A DNA stretch of 64,000 nucleotides from Falsiroseomonas sp051433195 (GCF_051433195.1 NZ_JBHMFT010000018.1:1-64000); one strand, 5' to 3'; counted from the stretch's first letter, positions 27,157 through 36,938 are shown. Notes: generated by a model not told the origin, from the letters alone. Numbers and translations: made by a program.

Positions 27157-27756
27157 ATGTCGGATGCGCGGGCTATGGGCCGGTTCCCGGTGGTGCGGAT
27201 GCTGGCGCGGAACTGGTGGCTGTTCCTGCTGCGCGGGGTGGCGGGGATCCTGTTCGGCATCGTGGCCCTGCTGGTGCCGGGCCTGGGCCTGGCCTTCATC
27301 CTGGGCTTCCTGGCGGCCTTCCTGGCCATCGACGGCGCCTCCTCGCTCGCCCAGGCCTGGCGCGGTGGTGCCGACCCGCAGAAATCCAAGACCTGGCTGT
27401 GGATCGACGGCATCGCATCGCTGGTCGCGGCGGCGGCCCTGCTGCTGCTGCCCGTGGTCTCCGCCGTGGTGCTGGTGCTGCTGGTCGCCGCCTGGTCGAT
27501 CGTCGCCGGGATCACCCGGCTGGTGCTGGCCTTCCGGTCCGGCAGCGTGATGCTCGGGCTGATCGGCGCGCTGGCGATCCTGGTCGGCGCCTGGATGGTG
27601 GTGGCACCCGGGCCGGGACTGCTGGCGCTGATCTGGCTGGTGGCGTTCCAGGCGATCTTCGCCGGCGCGCTGTTCTTCGGCCTCGGCTGGCGGCTGCGGC
27701 GGATCGCGAACGATCCGAACGGGCCGGACGCCGAGACGGATCAGGTCCGCGGCTGA
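27157..27756 (+). CDS. HdeD/DUF308-type membrane protein
   Basis: This 199-residue protein has six hydrophobic segments. The first is LLRGVAGILFGIVALLVPG, and the last is near ALIWLVAFQAIFAGALFFG. Length and layout match the HdeD acid-resistance family. The function in most bacteria is unknown. The start is ATG 27157 (GGGGGTG seven bases upstream); ATG 27118 overlaps the putR stop as TGATG and would add 13 residues. It converges on tctA, with the ends overlapping by 16 bases. Confidence 0.75.
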   Translation: MSDARAMGRFPVVRMLARNWWLFLLRGVAGILFGIVALLVPGLGLAFILGFLAAFLAIDGASSLAQAWRGGADPQKSKTWLWIDGIASLVAAAALLLLPVVSAVVLVLLVAAWSIVAGITRLVLAFRSGSVMLGLIGALAILVGAWMVVAPGPGLLALIWLVAFQAIFAGALFFGLGWRLRRIANDPNGPDAETDQVRG

Positions 27757-29249
27757 TCCTTCCGGCGCCGCAGCCACCCCGCCAGCGGCGTCTGGCTCAG
27801 CAGCAGGAAGGACATGCCGCCGATCAGCACCAGCGACAGCGGGCTGGTGAACATCTCCTCCAGGAAGAAGCCGAGGTCGTCGCCCACCGAGATCACCGCG
27901 CGGCGCCAGGACACATCCATCATCGGCCCGAGGATCATGCCGAGTACCACCGGCCCCACCTGGAAGCCGTACATCTTCAGCAGGTAGCCGAAGATGCCGA
28001 AGCCGAGCATGAAATACACGTCCACCACGCTGTTCTGGATGGCGTAGGTGCCGACCACGGACAGCACCAGGATCAAGGGGATCAGTACCGATGGCGGGCA
28101 TTCCACCATCTTGGTGAAGGCGCGGATGCCGGTCAGGCCGAAGACCAGCAGGAAGATGTTGGCCAGCGTCAGGTTGCCGACGGTGAACCAGAACAGGTGC
28201 GGCGTCTCGATCATCAGCATCGGGCCGGGCTTCAGCCCGTGGATGAACAGTGCGCCGATGATAACCGCGGTCACCGCATCGCCGGGAATGCCCAGCGTCA
28301 GCATCGGGATATAGGCGCCGCCCACCGCCGCGTTGTTCGCGGTTTCCGGCGCCACCAGCCCTTCATAGGCGCCCTCCCCGAACGGGACGGAGGGGTTCTT
28401 CACCGTGCGCTTCGCCTGGTCGTAGGCCATCAGCGCCGCGATGTCGCCGCCGGTGCCGGGCAGCGCGCCGATCACCACGCCGATGACGGAACTGCGCAGC
28501 GACAGCGGCAGGTATTTCCGCACCAGCTTCCACGGCGGCACGATGCGCGCTACCTTCTGCTTCACCGGGACGGCATGCCGGTGGTGCAACTGCACCAGCG
28601 CCTCCGCCACGCCGAACAGGCCGATCATCGCCGCGACATAGGGGATGCCGCCCATCAGCTGCACGGTGCCGAGGGTGAAGCGGCCCTCCGCCGTCATCGG
28701 GTCCAGCCCGACCATGCCGAGTGCGACGCCGAGCGCCCCGGCATACAGCCCCTTGGCGAGGGATTCCCCGGACAGGCTGCCGACCAGCAGCAGCCCCATC
28801 ACCGCCAGCAGCAGGTAGTCCCGCGGCGCGAACAGCAGCGCGAAGTCGGAGATCACGGGCGCGGCCACCGCCAGCGCCAGGATGCCGACGAAGCCGCCGA
28901 CCACCGACATCACGGTGGACAGCCCGATGGCGGTCCCGGCCTCGCCACGCTTCGCCAGCGGGTAGCCATCCAGCGCGGTCGCGATGGCCGCCGGCGCGCC
29001 GGGGATGTTCAGCAGGATGGCGGTGCGGGAGCCGCCATAGACGCCGCCGGTGAAGACGCCGGCGATCAGCGCCAGCGCGTCGTTCACCTCCCAGCTGAAG
29101 GTGAAGGAGATCAGGATGGCGGCCGCCATGGTCACGGACAGGCCGGGGATGGCGCCGACATAGATGCCGGCCAGCGTGCCCGCCGCGGTCAGCAGCAGCA
29201 GCGACGGGTCCAGCCAGGACAGCAGGAAGAAGCCCAGCGCCTCGTTCAT
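27741..29249 (-). CDS. tctA: Tripartite tricarboxylate transporter large permease (TctA)
   Basis: This 502-residue protein has about twelve hydrophobic segments. TctA landmarks are GIYVGAIPGLS near residue 28, GGSRTAILLNIPG and VIGALPGTGG. TctA is the sodium-driven large membrane subunit that works with TctB and a periplasmic TctC. The start overlaps the tctB stop by four bases. The cargo of this family is organic acids; the specific one cannot be read. Confidence 0.92.
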   Translation of the reverse strand: MNEALGFFLLSWLDPSLLLLTAAGTLAGIYVGAIPGLSVTMAAAILISFTFSWEVNDALALIAGVFTGGVYGGSRTAILLNIPGAPAAIATALDGYPLAKRGEAGTAIGLSTVMSVVGGFVGILALAVAAPVISDFALLFAPRDYLLLAVMGLLLVGSLSGESLAKGLYAGALGVALGMVGLDPMTAEGRFTLGTVQLMGGIPYVAAMIGLFGVAEALVQLHHRHAVPVKQKVARIVPPWKLVRKYLPLSLRSSVIGVVIGALPGTGGDIAALMAYDQAKRTVKNPSVPFGEGAYEGLVAPETANNAAVGGAYIPMLTLGIPGDAVTAVIIGALFIHGLKPGPMLMIETPHLFWFTVGNLTLANIFLLVFGLTGIRAFTKMVECPPSVLIPLILVLSVVGTYAIQNSVVDVYFMLGFGIFGYLLKMYGFQVGPVVLGMILGPMMDVSWRRAVISVGDDLGFFLEEMFTSPLSLVLIGGMSFLLLSQTPLAGWLRRRKDQPRT

Positions 29250-29740
29250 TGCAGCAGCCCCGGGGGCAACACCCCGCGCAGCAGCCAGCCCTGCGGCAGC
29301 ACCACGGTGAAGATCATGCGGAACACCACATGCACCACCACCACGGACACCAGCGCCAGCAGCAGCGCGAAGCCGAACCCGCCGCCGCGCAGGAACCAGA
29401 TGATGGCGGTCAGGAAGCCGAGCGTCGCGAGATGAAAGCCCAGCGGCTCCAGCACCAGCATGTAGGCCGCGATCAGCGCGACGGACACCGCGATGTCGCG
29501 CGGCGCGATGCGCGTGGCGAAGCCGGCCTCGGGCGCCGACAGCGCGCGGTTGCGCAGCAGGATGGCAAGCGCCGAGGCGGCCATCACCGCGCCGGCCGCC
29601 AGCGGCATGATGCCGGGCGCGCTGACCGCCTCCAGCCCCTGCAGCCGCACACCCTCCGCCATCACGCCGAGGCTGAGCAGCAGCAGGACGAAGCCGAACA
29701 GGGTCTCGCCCGGCTCGCGCCGCCGGCGTGCCTCAGCCAT
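29246..29740 (-). CDS. tctB: Tripartite tricarboxylate transporter small permease (TctB)
   Basis: This 164-residue membrane protein has four predicted helices (LFGFVLLLLSLGVM; MPLAAGAVMAASALAILL; VALIAAYMLVLEPLGFHLA; ALLLALVSVVVVHVVF). Helix number and size fit TctB/DUF1468. It sits between tctC and tctA, with six bases to the tctC stop and a four-base overlap with tctA. Confidence 0.88.
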   Translation of the reverse strand: MAEARRRREPGETLFGFVLLLLSLGVMAEGVRLQGLEAVSAPGIMPLAAGAVMAASALAILLRNRALSAPEAGFATRIAPRDIAVSVALIAAYMLVLEPLGFHLATLGFLTAIIWFLRGGGFGFALLLALVSVVVVHVVFRMIFTVVLPQGWLLRGVLPPGLLQ

Positions 29741-29746
29741 GCCGGG

Positions 29747-30751
29747 TCAGGACGGCCGCGGGATGTTGAGCTCCGCCGGGCTGGTCCGCGCGGCGCCGGC
29801 CTCCTGCAGGATCCAGGCGGTGACGGACTGCCAGCGGGCGAGGAAGGCATCGGCCTCGGCGCCGGAGATGTTCATCACCACGTTGCCGTTGTTGGCCATC
29901 AACTGGGTGAATTGCGGGTTCGCAGCCCCGGTGCGGAAGGCCTCAGCCAGCCTGTTGCGCGCCGCCTCCGGCGCATCCCGCTTCACCCAGACGCCGTAGA
30001 ACGACCCCCAGGGCAGCAGCCGCCCGAGTTCGGGAAAATCCGCCGTGGCGGGGGCGACGCCGGGCAGGCTGGCGAGCGGCGTGTCGTTGAACACCGCCAG
30101 CGCCTTCAACCGCCCGGCGCGGACATGTTCGGCAACCGCGCCGGACCCTGCCGCCATCCAGTCCGCATGGCCGCCCTGGATCGCCGTCAGGCCCGGACCC
30201 TCGCCATCGAAGGGCACGGAGATGTGGCGGAACGGGCCGGTGGAGGCGATCATGGTGCTGACCACATGCGCCTGGCCGCCCGGGCCGGTGCCGGCCATGC
30301 GGATGCGGCCCGGATTGGCGCGCACATCCGCCACCAGGTCCTTCAGCGAATTCCAGGGCTTGTCCTTGTTCGCCACGATCACCGGCACGCTGCGCGCCAG
30401 CAGGCACACCGGGTAGAAATCCGTGTAGTCGAGGCGGGAGATGTTCAGCACCCGGTACAGCAGCGGGTTCTCCGCGCCGAACAGCAGCGTGTAGGCATCC
30501 GCGGGCTGGCCATGCACATAGGTCAGGCCGATGGCACCGGTGCCGCCGGTGCGGTTCTGCAGCACGATCTTCTGGCCGAGCGCCGCTTCCACATGCGGCG
30601 TCACCGCGCGCACCGTCAGGTCCGTGGCGCCGCCCGCGCCCCACTGGATCACGCCGAGCAGGTCGCGCGCCGGAAAGTCCTGCGCCAGGGCGCTGTTCGT
30701 GCCGAGCAGCGGCAGGCCGGCCATTCCGGCCAGCAGGGTCCTGCGATCCAT
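29747..30751 (-). CDS. tctC: Tripartite tricarboxylate-type solute-binding protein (Bug/TctC)
   Basis: This 334-residue periplasmic receptor has a signal peptide ending near NSALAQDFP. The Bug-family motifs follow: VIQWGAGGATD, VLQNRTGGTGAIG and the mid segment RIRMAGTGPGGQAH. ATG 30751 is preceded by GGAGG eight bases upstream; the frame to 30910 is extension. Such receptors are very numerous in beta- and alphaproteobacteria and bind small organic acids. The operon tctC-tctB-tctA starts here, opposite a flavoprotein gene that may act on the imported substrate. Confidence 0.9.
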   Translation of the reverse strand: MDRRTLLAGMAGLPLLGTNSALAQDFPARDLLGVIQWGAGGATDLTVRAVTPHVEAALGQKIVLQNRTGGTGAIGLTYVHGQPADAYTLLFGAENPLLYRVLNISRLDYTDFYPVCLLARSVPVIVANKDKPWNSLKDLVADVRANPGRIRMAGTGPGGQAHVVSTMIASTGPFRHISVPFDGEGPGLTAIQGGHADWMAAGSGAVAEHVRAGRLKALAVFNDTPLASLPGVAPATADFPELGRLLPWGSFYGVWVKRDAPEAARNRLAEAFRTGAANPQFTQLMANNGNVVMNISGAEADAFLARWQSVTAWILQEAGAARTSPAELNIPRPS

Positions 30752-30875
30752 TTCCGTATCCTCCCCTTGTGTCAGGTCTTCGTTTCCCGCCCGCAGGCTG
30801 CCACGGCTGGCGCCGGCTTTCCAGACACGGCAAGGCGCATTGGCGTTGGCCGCACGCAGGGCTATCGGTGGCGTC

Positions 30876-32591
30876 ATGCTCCAGCGACTTGAGTCCCTGG
30901 CCGATGGCACGGCCTATGACGTGATCGTCCTCGGCGCCGGCGGCGCCGGCATGGCAGCGGCGTTGTTCGCCGCCATCGAGGGCCAGCGCGTGCTGCTGGT
31001 GGAGCGCACGGAATTCCTGGGCGGCACCACCGCCTGGTCCGCCGCCACCACCTGGGTGCCCAACACGCAGCATGCGGAGGGCTCCGGCGACAGCCCGGAG
31101 CAGGCCGCCACCTTCCTCGACCACGCCGTCGGCAACCACGCCGGCGCCGCGCTGCGCCAAGCCTTCCTGGAGGCCGGCCCGCAGGCCATCGCCTGCCTGG
31201 AGGCGCAGACGGAGGTGAAATTCCGGGCCCGGCCGCTGCACCCGGACTACATCCAGGAGGTGCCGGGCGCGGCGCTGCGCGGCCGGGCGCTGGAGCCGCT
31301 GCCCTTCGATGGCCGCGCGCTCGGCCCCCTGTTCCCCCTGCTGCGGCCGCCGATCCCGGAATTCACCGTGCTCGGCGGCATGATGGTGGACCGCGACGAC
31401 ATCGGCCACCTGCTGCACCTGCGCCAGCCCGGGAAACCCGGCTTCTGGCAGGCGGGTCGCCATGCCGCGCGCCTGCTGGCCCGCCACGCGCTGGACCGGC
31501 TGCGCGGGCCGCGCGGGACGCGGCTGGTGATGGGCAATGCCCTGGCCGGGCGGCTGCTGCTGTCGCTCGCCCGGCGTGGCGTCGATATCCTGGTCGCGAC
31601 GCAAACGGAGGCGCTGCTGCGCGAGGCGGGCCGCGTCACCGGCCTGGTCATGACCCAGGCCGGCCTGCGGCGGCAGGTGACGGCGCGGCGCGGCGTGATC
31701 CTGGCGACCGGCGGCTTCAACCGGCACCCGACCCGCCGGGCCGAGATGCTGCCGCGCCCGACGCCGGAATTCAGCCCCGCCGCGCCCGGCCATACCGGGG
31801 AGATGCACGACCTGGCGCTTGGGGCCGGCGCCCGCTACGGCGAGGGCGGGATGGATACCGCCTTCTGGGCGCCGGTCTCCGTCCGCACCCGGCGCGACGG
31901 CAGCACCGCCGTCTTCCCGCATTTCGTGCTGGACCGCGGCAAGCCCGGCATCATCGCGGTGAACGCCGCCGGCCGCCGCTTCGTCAACGAGGCCACATCC
32001 TACCACCTGTTCGCCCGCGCCATGTTCCGGGCGCACGAGACGGTGCCGAGCATCCCCTGCTTCCTGGTGACGGATGCGGAGGGCATCCGGACATACGGCC
32101 TCGGCATGGTGCGCCCCGGCGGCGGCGGTTTTGCCGCCTTCCTGGCGGAAGGCTACCTGCACCAGGGTGCGACGCTGGCGGCGCTTGCCGGCAAGCTGGG
32201 CGTGGACGCGGCGGGGCTGGAGGACACGGTGGCGCGGATGAACCGCTTCGCCGAGGCGGGGGAGGACCCGGATTTCGGCCGCGGCAGCACCGCCTACCAC
32301 CGCGTCAACGGCGATGCCGCGCATGGTCCGAACCCGAACCTCGGCCCGATCGGCACGCCGCCCTTCTACGCCGTGAAGCTGTGGCCCGGCGACATCGGCG
32401 CCGCGACCGGGCTGGTGACGGATACCGCGGCGCGGGTGCTGGACGGCGCGGACCGGCCGATCCCGGGCCTGTATGCCGTGGGCAACGACATGCACTCGAT
32501 CATGGGCGGCGCCTATCCCGGCCCCGGCATCACGCTCGGCCCCGGCATCACCTTCGCCTGGATCGCGGCGCGGCACATGGCGGGTCACTGA
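30876..32591 (+). CDS. FAD-dependent oxidoreductase, 3-ketosteroid dehydrogenase/fumarate reductase type
   Basis: This 571-residue flavoprotein has the FAD site VIVLGAGGAGMAAALFAA at residues 16-33 and GGTTAWSAAT after it. The C-terminal FAD-contacting block reads IPGLYAVGNDMHSIMGGAYPGPGITLG. The NEATSYH and ATGLVTDTAARVLD segments are typical of the fumarate reductase/3-ketosteroid-delta-1-dehydrogenase superfamily. The steroid activity is not implied by sequence alone. It is divergent from tctCBA with 124 bases between, suggesting dehydrogenation of the imported acid. Confidence 0.82.
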   Translation: MLQRLESLADGTAYDVIVLGAGGAGMAAALFAAIEGQRVLLVERTEFLGGTTAWSAATTWVPNTQHAEGSGDSPEQAATFLDHAVGNHAGAALRQAFLEAGPQAIACLEAQTEVKFRARPLHPDYIQEVPGAALRGRALEPLPFDGRALGPLFPLLRPPIPEFTVLGGMMVDRDDIGHLLHLRQPGKPGFWQAGRHAARLLARHALDRLRGPRGTRLVMGNALAGRLLLSLARRGVDILVATQTEALLREAGRVTGLVMTQAGLRRQVTARRGVILATGGFNRHPTRRAEMLPRPTPEFSPAAPGHTGEMHDLALGAGARYGEGGMDTAFWAPVSVRTRRDGSTAVFPHFVLDRGKPGIIAVNAAGRRFVNEATSYHLFARAMFRAHETVPSIPCFLVTDAEGIRTYGLGMVRPGGGGFAAFLAEGYLHQGATLAALAGKLGVDAAGLEDTVARMNRFAEAGEDPDFGRGSTAYHRVNGDAAHGPNPNLGPIGTPPFYAVKLWPGDIGAATGLVTDTAARVLDGADRPIPGLYAVGNDMHSIMGGAYPGPGITLGPGITFAWIAARHMAGH

Positions 32592-33379
32592 CCCAGCAGG
32601 AAATCCACCATCATCGCGCGGCCGGCGGCGAACATGCCGATGCCGGTCTGCGTCCCGCACCCCATCGCGCGGGCGGCGTGCAGCAGCGGCGTCACCTCCG
32701 GGCTGGTGATCACCTCGCCCACGAACATGCCGGGCGCCAGCCGGTCCGCGCGGAACGGCAGCGGATCGCCGGGCGCCATGCCGGCGGGGGTCGCGTTGAC
32801 GATCAGCTCATGCCCTGCGGGATCGTCGCTGCCGGCGCGCAGCACCGCCGGGCCAAGCCCGGCCAGGCGCGCCAGCAGACGGTCGCGCCGCGCCACATCG
32901 GCATCATGGATCGCGAGTTCCGCGACGCCCGCCTCCACCAGCGCCAGCGCGATCGCGGTGCCGGCACCCCCGGCGCCCGCCATCAGCGCGCGGCGGCCAC
33001 GCGGGTCGTAGCCCGCCGCCGCCAGGCCGCCGACGAAGGCCGCGCCATCCGTCATGTCGCCATGCCAGCCGCCATCCGCGCGGCGGCGCAGGATGTTGAC
33101 GGAGTTCAGGAAGCCGGCGCGGTCCGTCGTGCTGGCGCAATGCGGGAACGCGGCGAATTTATGCGGCACCGTCACCACGATGCCGTCGAGGTTGCCCGCA
33201 TGGCGCAGGCCCTCCATCAGCGCATCGACATGCGCCGGCGCGACCTGCATCGGCACCAGCACCGCATCCCGCCCGCGCGCGGCAAATTCGCGGGAAATGC
33301 CGCCGGGCGACTGCACCTGCGCGATCGGGTCGCCGATGATGACGTGCAGCCGCGTCGCGCCGGACAGTTTCGCCAGCAT
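32585..33379 (-). CDS. Shikimate/quinate dehydrogenase-like (AroE family)
   Basis: This 264-residue protein has the AroE substrate lysine in VVTVPHK and the NSVN-then-MTDG segment (catalytic Asp). An NADP-type loop reads GAGGAGTAIALAL, and NATPAGM marks the family. The frame through to 33940 is the neighbour in another frame. ATG 33379 shares TGATG with the xthA-like stop. It lies apart from other aromatic biosynthesis genes, which fits a catabolic or YdiB-like quinate enzyme rather than housekeeping AroE. Confidence 0.82.
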   Translation of the reverse strand: MLAKLSGATRLHVIIGDPIAQVQSPGGISREFAARGRDAVLVPMQVAPAHVDALMEGLRHAGNLDGIVVTVPHKFAAFPHCASTTDRAGFLNSVNILRRRADGGWHGDMTDGAAFVGGLAAAGYDPRGRRALMAGAGGAGTAIALALVEAGVAELAIHDADVARRDRLLARLAGLGPAVLRAGSDDPAGHELIVNATPAGMAPGDPLPFRADRLAPGMFVGEVITSPEVTPLLHAARAMGCGTQTGIGMFAAGRAMMVDFLLGQ

Positions 33380-34191
33380 CAGGTCGCGACCTCCACCAGC
33401 ACCGGCACGTGGTCCGAGGCCTTGGCCCAGCCGCGCGCATCCTTCAGCACCGTGTGGCTGCGCAGCCCGCCCGCCAGGTCCGGCGAGACCCAGACATGGT
33501 CCAGCCGCCGCCCACGGTCCGAGGCGCGCCAATCCGCCGCGCGATAGGACCACCAGGTGTAGAGCTTCTGGTCCGCCGGCACGAAGTGGCGCAGCGCGTC
33601 GTGCCATTCGCCCGCGCGCATCATCTGCGTCAGCGCCGCGGTCTCCACCGGCGTGTGCGACACCACGTCGAGCAACTGCTTGTGCGACCAGACATCGTGT
33701 TCCAGCGGCGCGATGTTCAGGTCGCCCACCAGGATGGCGCGCCGGAAGCCACCGGCCGCGTGGCGCGAAGCGGACCAGGCCGTGGCCTCCGCGACGAAGT
33801 CCAGCTTGTGCGCGAACTTCACGTTCTTCTCGCGGTCGGCGATGTCGCCGCCCGCCGGGATGTAGAAGTCGTGCAGCTCCACCGGCCCGCCTGGCGCATC
33901 CAACTCCACCGCGAGGTGCCGGCAATCGCCCTTGCCGCACCAGTCGGGGTCCGCGCCGTCGCGCAGCGCGAAGGGAATCCGGGACAGGATGGCGACGCCG
34001 TTATAGCCCTTCATCCCGCGCACCGCGCGATGTTCGAAGCCCAGCGCCGCCGTGCCCTCATGCGGGAAGTGCTCGTCGGGGCACTTCGTCTCCTGCAGGC
34101 AGATCACGTCGGGCGACAGCGCCGCGACGAGATCGGCCAGCAAGGGCAGGCGCAACCGGACCGAGTTGATGTTCCAGGTGACGACCCGCAC
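33379..34191 (-). CDS. xth: Exodeoxyribonuclease III
   Basis: This 270-residue EEP-fold nuclease starts MRVVTWNINSVRLRL. Motifs are LQETKCPD (metal Glu), GYNGVAILSR, HDFYIPAGG, LVGDLNIAP, and RRLDHVWVS with ASDHVPV at the end. All catalytic residues of ExoIII/AP endonuclease are present, so base-excision repair at abasic sites is the expected role. It sits four bases after the FAH-family gene and overlaps the AroE-like start. Confidence 0.9.
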   Translation of the reverse strand: MRVVTWNINSVRLRLPLLADLVAALSPDVICLQETKCPDEHFPHEGTAALGFEHRAVRGMKGYNGVAILSRIPFALRDGADPDWCGKGDCRHLAVELDAPGGPVELHDFYIPAGGDIADREKNVKFAHKLDFVAEATAWSASRHAAGGFRRAILVGDLNIAPLEHDVWSHKQLLDVVSHTPVETAALTQMMRAGEWHDALRHFVPADQKLYTWWSYRAADWRASDRGRRLDHVWVSPDLAGGLRSHTVLKDARGWAKASDHVPVLVEVAT

Positions 34192-34195
34192 AGGA

Positions 34196-34879
34196 TCAGA
34201 CGATCTTCACCGTGACGGTGCCGACGCCCTCGACCATGCCTTCCAGCAGGTCCCCGCGCACCACGGCCGCGACGCCTTCCGGCGTGCCCGTCATGATCAG
34301 GTCGCCCGGCTCCAGCCGCACCAGGCCGGACAGGTTGGCGATGACTTCCGGCACGGACCAGATCAGCTTCGACAGGTCGGAGGTCTGCGTGACCTTGCCG
34401 TTCACCTTCAACTCGATCCTGCCCTTCGAGGGATCGAAACCCTCGGCCGGGACCAGCAGGCCCATCGGCGCGGATTTGTCGAAACCCTTGCCCATGTCCC
34501 ACGGACGGCCGGTCTTCTTCGCCTCGTTCTGCAGGTCGCGGCGGGTCATGTCGAGGCCGCAGCAATAGCCCCAGACATGCTTCAGCGCATCCGCCTGGCT
34601 GATGTCCACGCCGCCGGTGCCGATGGCGACGACCAGCTCCATCTCATGGTGCAGCGACTTGCTGGCGGGCGGGTAGGGCATGTCGGCGCCGTTCACCACC
34701 ACCGCGTCGGCCGGCTTGGTGAAGTAGAAGGGCGGCTCCCGCGTCGGGTCGCTGCCCATCTCGATGGCGTGCTCGGCGTAGTTGCGGCCGACGCAGAAGA
34801 TGCGCCGCACCGGGAAGGACCCGCCGCCCTTCACGGGCAGGCTGGCCTGGGCGGGTGGGGGGATGACGTAGTCGGCCAT
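34196..34879 (-). CDS. Fumarylacetoacetate hydrolase-family protein
   Basis: This 227-residue protein has the FAH-fold pattern FCVGRNYAEHA, the metal-binding EMEL (Glu-x-Glu) and the later GDLIMTGTPEGV. The family includes FAH-type hydrolases, acylpyruvases and decarboxylases in aromatic breakdown. ATG 34879 has AAGGA upstream; the frame to 35101 is extension. It lies between xth and the epimerase-like gene in the same direction. Confidence 0.88.
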   Translation of the reverse strand: MADYVIPPPAQASLPVKGGGSFPVRRIFCVGRNYAEHAIEMGSDPTREPPFYFTKPADAVVVNGADMPYPPASKSLHHEMELVVAIGTGGVDISQADALKHVWGYCCGLDMTRRDLQNEAKKTGRPWDMGKGFDKSAPMGLLVPAEGFDPSKGRIELKVNGKVTQTSDLSKLIWSVPEVIANLSGLVRLEPGDLIMTGTPEGVAAVVRGDLLEGMVEGVGTVTVKIV

Positions 34880-34944
34880 GATGCGGTCCTTCGGTGGTCG
34901 CGGCGGACCATAATCCGGCCCGGCTGGCACGCAAGGGTGCGCCC

Positions 34945-35814
34945 CTATCCCACCGTCACCCGCCACATGTAGCGGCGGCTTTCCCCGGCGCCGAGCATCT
35001 CCATCCCCGGCTTGGCCCAGATGTCGCCCCAGAACTGCGCCGGGTCGGCATAGCCGGCCCAGGGCTCGATGCAGAGGAACTCGGCGCCCGGCTTCATCCA
35101 CAGGCCGAGGTGGGAAAATCCCTGCCAGGACAGCGCCAGCGCCGGCGCGCCCTGCGCCGTGTAGCGCAGCCGGCGGCTGGCCGGGTTCAACAGGATCATC
35201 GCGCTCGGCCGGAACAGATCCTCCCGCAGCCCGAGGTTGCGGCCATGCACGGGCAGCGGCTGCGGCGTGGCGTCGATCAGGCCGTTGTCGTCCAGCCGCC
35301 AGACCGGGCCGGATTCATCCTGCTCGAACTCGATCCGGTGCGCGGCCTTGCCGCCGGCCCCGGGCAGCGGCCAGCGGAAGGCGGGGTGCGCGCCGAGCGA
35401 GAAGGGCAGCGTGCCCTCGCCGGGGTTGGTCACGGTGTAGGACACGGTGAGGCTGGCGCCGTGCAGCGCGTAGGCGATCTCCAGCCGGAAGCCGAAGGGG
35501 AAGACGGCGCGCGTCGCGGCGCTGTCCACCAGCAGGAAGCGGCAGGCGGCGTTGCCCTGTTCCACCAGCTCGAACCGGCTGTCGCGGGCGAAGCCGTGCT
35601 GGCCCATCGGGTAGACCTCGTGCCCGATGCGCAGCGTGTCGTCGCGCAGGCGACCGACGAAGGGAAACAGCACCGGCGAATGGCGCGGCCAGGCGGCCTC
35701 CGCCTGCCACAGGAATTCGCGCCCCGCGGCGTCCTTCAGGCTGGCCAGCTCCGCCCCCTCGGCCTTCACCACCACCGAAAGGTCGCCGGAGCCGAGCTTC
35801 ACGCGGTCGGTCAT
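34945..35814 (-). CDS. Aldose 1-epimerase-like mutarotase
   Basis: This 289-residue beta-sandwich protein has FPFVGRLRDD, the substrate histidines in MGQHGFARD and LGAHPAFRWP, and a C-terminal acidic residue around FLCIEPWAG. It belongs to the galactose mutarotase superfamily. The start at 35814 overlaps the upstream ketopantoate-reductase-like stop as ATGA. No sugar catabolic partner is next to it. Confidence 0.85.
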   Translation of the reverse strand: MTDRVKLGSGDLSVVVKAEGAELASLKDAAGREFLWQAEAAWPRHSPVLFPFVGRLRDDTLRIGHEVYPMGQHGFARDSRFELVEQGNAACRFLLVDSAATRAVFPFGFRLEIAYALHGASLTVSYTVTNPGEGTLPFSLGAHPAFRWPLPGAGGKAAHRIEFEQDESGPVWRLDDNGLIDATPQPLPVHGRNLGLREDLFRPSAMILLNPASRRLRYTAQGAPALALSWQGFSHLGLWMKPGAEFLCIEPWAGYADPAQFWGDIWAKPGMEMLGAGESRRYMWRVTVG

Positions 35815-36752
35815 TGTGCGCGGCCAGTGGGCAGGCGGCCGGCATCGCGGCGCTGGTCGTAGGCCTTGGCATGCAGATGGGCCAATTGCAGCAGGTCTCC
35901 GGGAAGGTTCGCCGCACGCGCGGCGTCGCACAGGAAGCCGAGGATGTGGTCCGCCTCGGTGCGCCCCCCGGCTTCGAGGTCGCGCAGCATGGAGGCGGTG
36001 TAGGCGCTGCCAGGGTCGGAGAACAGCGCGCGATAGCTGGCGAGGAATTCCGCCGACATTTCGTGCCCGTGCGCGGCGGCGATGGCCGCATTGCCCTCCA
36101 GCAGCGCCAGAAGAAATGGCGTGCCGCCAGCTCGGGAAATCTCGCCGACGCTGGCGCGCATCAGCACGGTGCCGGCGGCGACGGTGCCGAGATGCACCAG
36201 CTTCTCCCACATCCGCCGCTGGATGTCCGGCACCGCCTGCGCCACCAGGCCGGGCGCGCTGCCGAGCGCCTTTGCAAGGGCGGCCGCGCGTCCATCCATG
36301 GCACCGTCCTGTTCGCCGAAGGTCAGCCAGTGCCAGTCGTTGAGGTGGCGCACGGTGCCATCCGGCTCCAGCGTCGCGGCGCATTTCGCCAGGCCGCCCC
36401 AGACGCGGGATGCGCCGAAGGCGGCGTTCAGCGTGGCGATGTGGGCGATGCCGTTCAGGATCGGCAGCACGCAGGCTCCGGCATCCACCGCGGGCCGGAT
36501 GGCGGCGATGGCGCTGTCCAGATCATAGGCCTTGCAGGACAGCAGCACCGCGTCGAAGCCCGGCCCGGCGGCCGCGGTGGTGGCGACGGTACGGTCGATG
36601 TCGCCGAAGCTGCTGCGCACCCGCAGCCCATCGCGCGCCAGCACCGCCGCACGGCCCGGCCGCACCAGGAAGGTGACATCCAGCCCGCGTTCCAGCGCCC
36701 GCCCGCCGAAATAGCCCCCGAGCGCGCCCGCCCCCAGCACCAGCATCCGCAT
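35811..36752 (-). CDS. Ketopantoate reductase-family protein (ApbA/PanE)
   Basis: This 313-residue NADPH enzyme has LGAGALGGYFGGRAL at the N-terminus and the SCKAYDL segment. Catalytic-domain features are LNGIAH, KLVHLGTVAAGT and ASMLRDLEAGGRTE. It fits PanE, which reduces ketopantoate to pantoate, but the family also has unassigned paralogues. The gene leads a coupled run toward the mutarotase. Confidence 0.85.
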   Translation of the reverse strand: MRMLVLGAGALGGYFGGRALERGLDVTFLVRPGRAAVLARDGLRVRSSFGDIDRTVATTAAAGPGFDAVLLSCKAYDLDSAIAAIRPAVDAGACVLPILNGIAHIATLNAAFGASRVWGGLAKCAATLEPDGTVRHLNDWHWLTFGEQDGAMDGRAAALAKALGSAPGLVAQAVPDIQRRMWEKLVHLGTVAAGTVLMRASVGEISRAGGTPFLLALLEGNAAIAAAHGHEMSAEFLASYRALFSDPGSAYTASMLRDLEAGGRTEADHILGFLCDAARAANLPGDLLQLAHLHAKAYDQRRDAGRLPTGRAQ

Positions 36753-36938
36753 TCGAAGGTCTCTCCGCTTTGGCGCGGAGCAATCCCCAGCGCGCCGGCC
36801 CTGTCCAGCCCTCGGCCGGAAATGAGACCGCCGCCATGCACGGGAGCATGGCGGCGGCTTCGGGCGTGATGCACCGGGAGAGGGGGCGGCGCATCCCGCC
36901 GAAGTGGGTTGGTCAGCGCATCCCGCCGGAGGCAGGTC

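Noticed and set aside
36880..36935. Direct repeat GCGCATCCCGCCG twice near the DUF4394 end
   Set aside because: Only two copies, simple GC-rich sequence; not enough to call an element.
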